NCBI GenBank assembly: GCA_020216575.1
Contig: JAIUYC010000303.1
Location: forward strand, 1 to 5,887
Direction of reading: 5' to 3'
Length of the DNA stretch: 5,887 nt
Source: Coleofasciculus sp. S288
GTDB taxonomy: Bacteria; Cyanobacteriota; Cyanobacteriia; Cyanobacteriales; Coleofasciculaceae
Every line of letters begins with the position of its first letter. The first letter of the stretch is position 1. This document shows positions 5,881-5,887 of this stretch, one piece after another. A model generated the notes under the pieces. The model was not told the DNA's origin. It saw only the letters and a program-made list of their open reading frames with translations, and ran no database searches. The translations under genes and the position numbers were made by a program.

Positions 5881-5887
5881 GGGAACC

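Overview
The window looks cyanobacterial. It carries five copies of the palindrome GCGATCGC (HIP1), which is characteristically over-represented in cyanobacterial genomes. It also encodes a Nif11-type leader peptide beside a radical SAM enzyme, a pairing that is common in cyanobacterial RiPP (ribosomally made, post-translationally modified peptide) clusters. All five supported genes lie on the + strand. I cannot name the species from sequence alone.

Layout, left to right: (1) 1-1395, the C-terminal part of an ABC exporter half-transporter that runs off the left edge. (2) 1396-1848, a 453-base non-coding region with two separate tandem-repeat arrays, one with four 11-bp units and one with six ~10-bp TGAC units, just upstream of (3) 1849-2670, a response regulator with a receiver domain and an AraC-type DNA-binding domain. 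(4) 2671-3067, a non-coding region with two HIP1 sites, a TATGAT box and an exact 10-bp direct repeat spaced 20 bp. (5) 3068-3349, a 93-residue Nif11-type RiPP precursor with a double-glycine site and a 19-residue core. (6) A hairpin resembling an attenuator. (7) 3518-4609, a 363-residue protein I do not recognise. (8) Another intergenic hairpin. (9) 4720-5790, a radical SAM peptide maturase with three C-terminal cysteines. (10) An imperfect inverted repeat at the right edge that may be the start of a mobile or repetitive element.

The proposed system is as follows. The precursor is recognised through its Nif11 leader, modified by the radical SAM enzyme (perhaps helped by the 363-residue protein), cut after Gly-Gly and exported, possibly by the ABC transporter. 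The regulator may control the locus. The most striking point is a Val-Tyr-Gly triplet in the core. It matches the X-Tyr-Gly motif at which the PlpX/PlpY spliceases of Pleurocapsa remove a tyramine unit from the backbone of Nif11-type precursors and leave an alpha-keto-beta-amino acid. This window is therefore a candidate spliceotide locus, but no small PlpY-like partner is visible, and the unknown 363-residue protein sits in the operon. These functional links are inference. The domain calls come directly from motifs.
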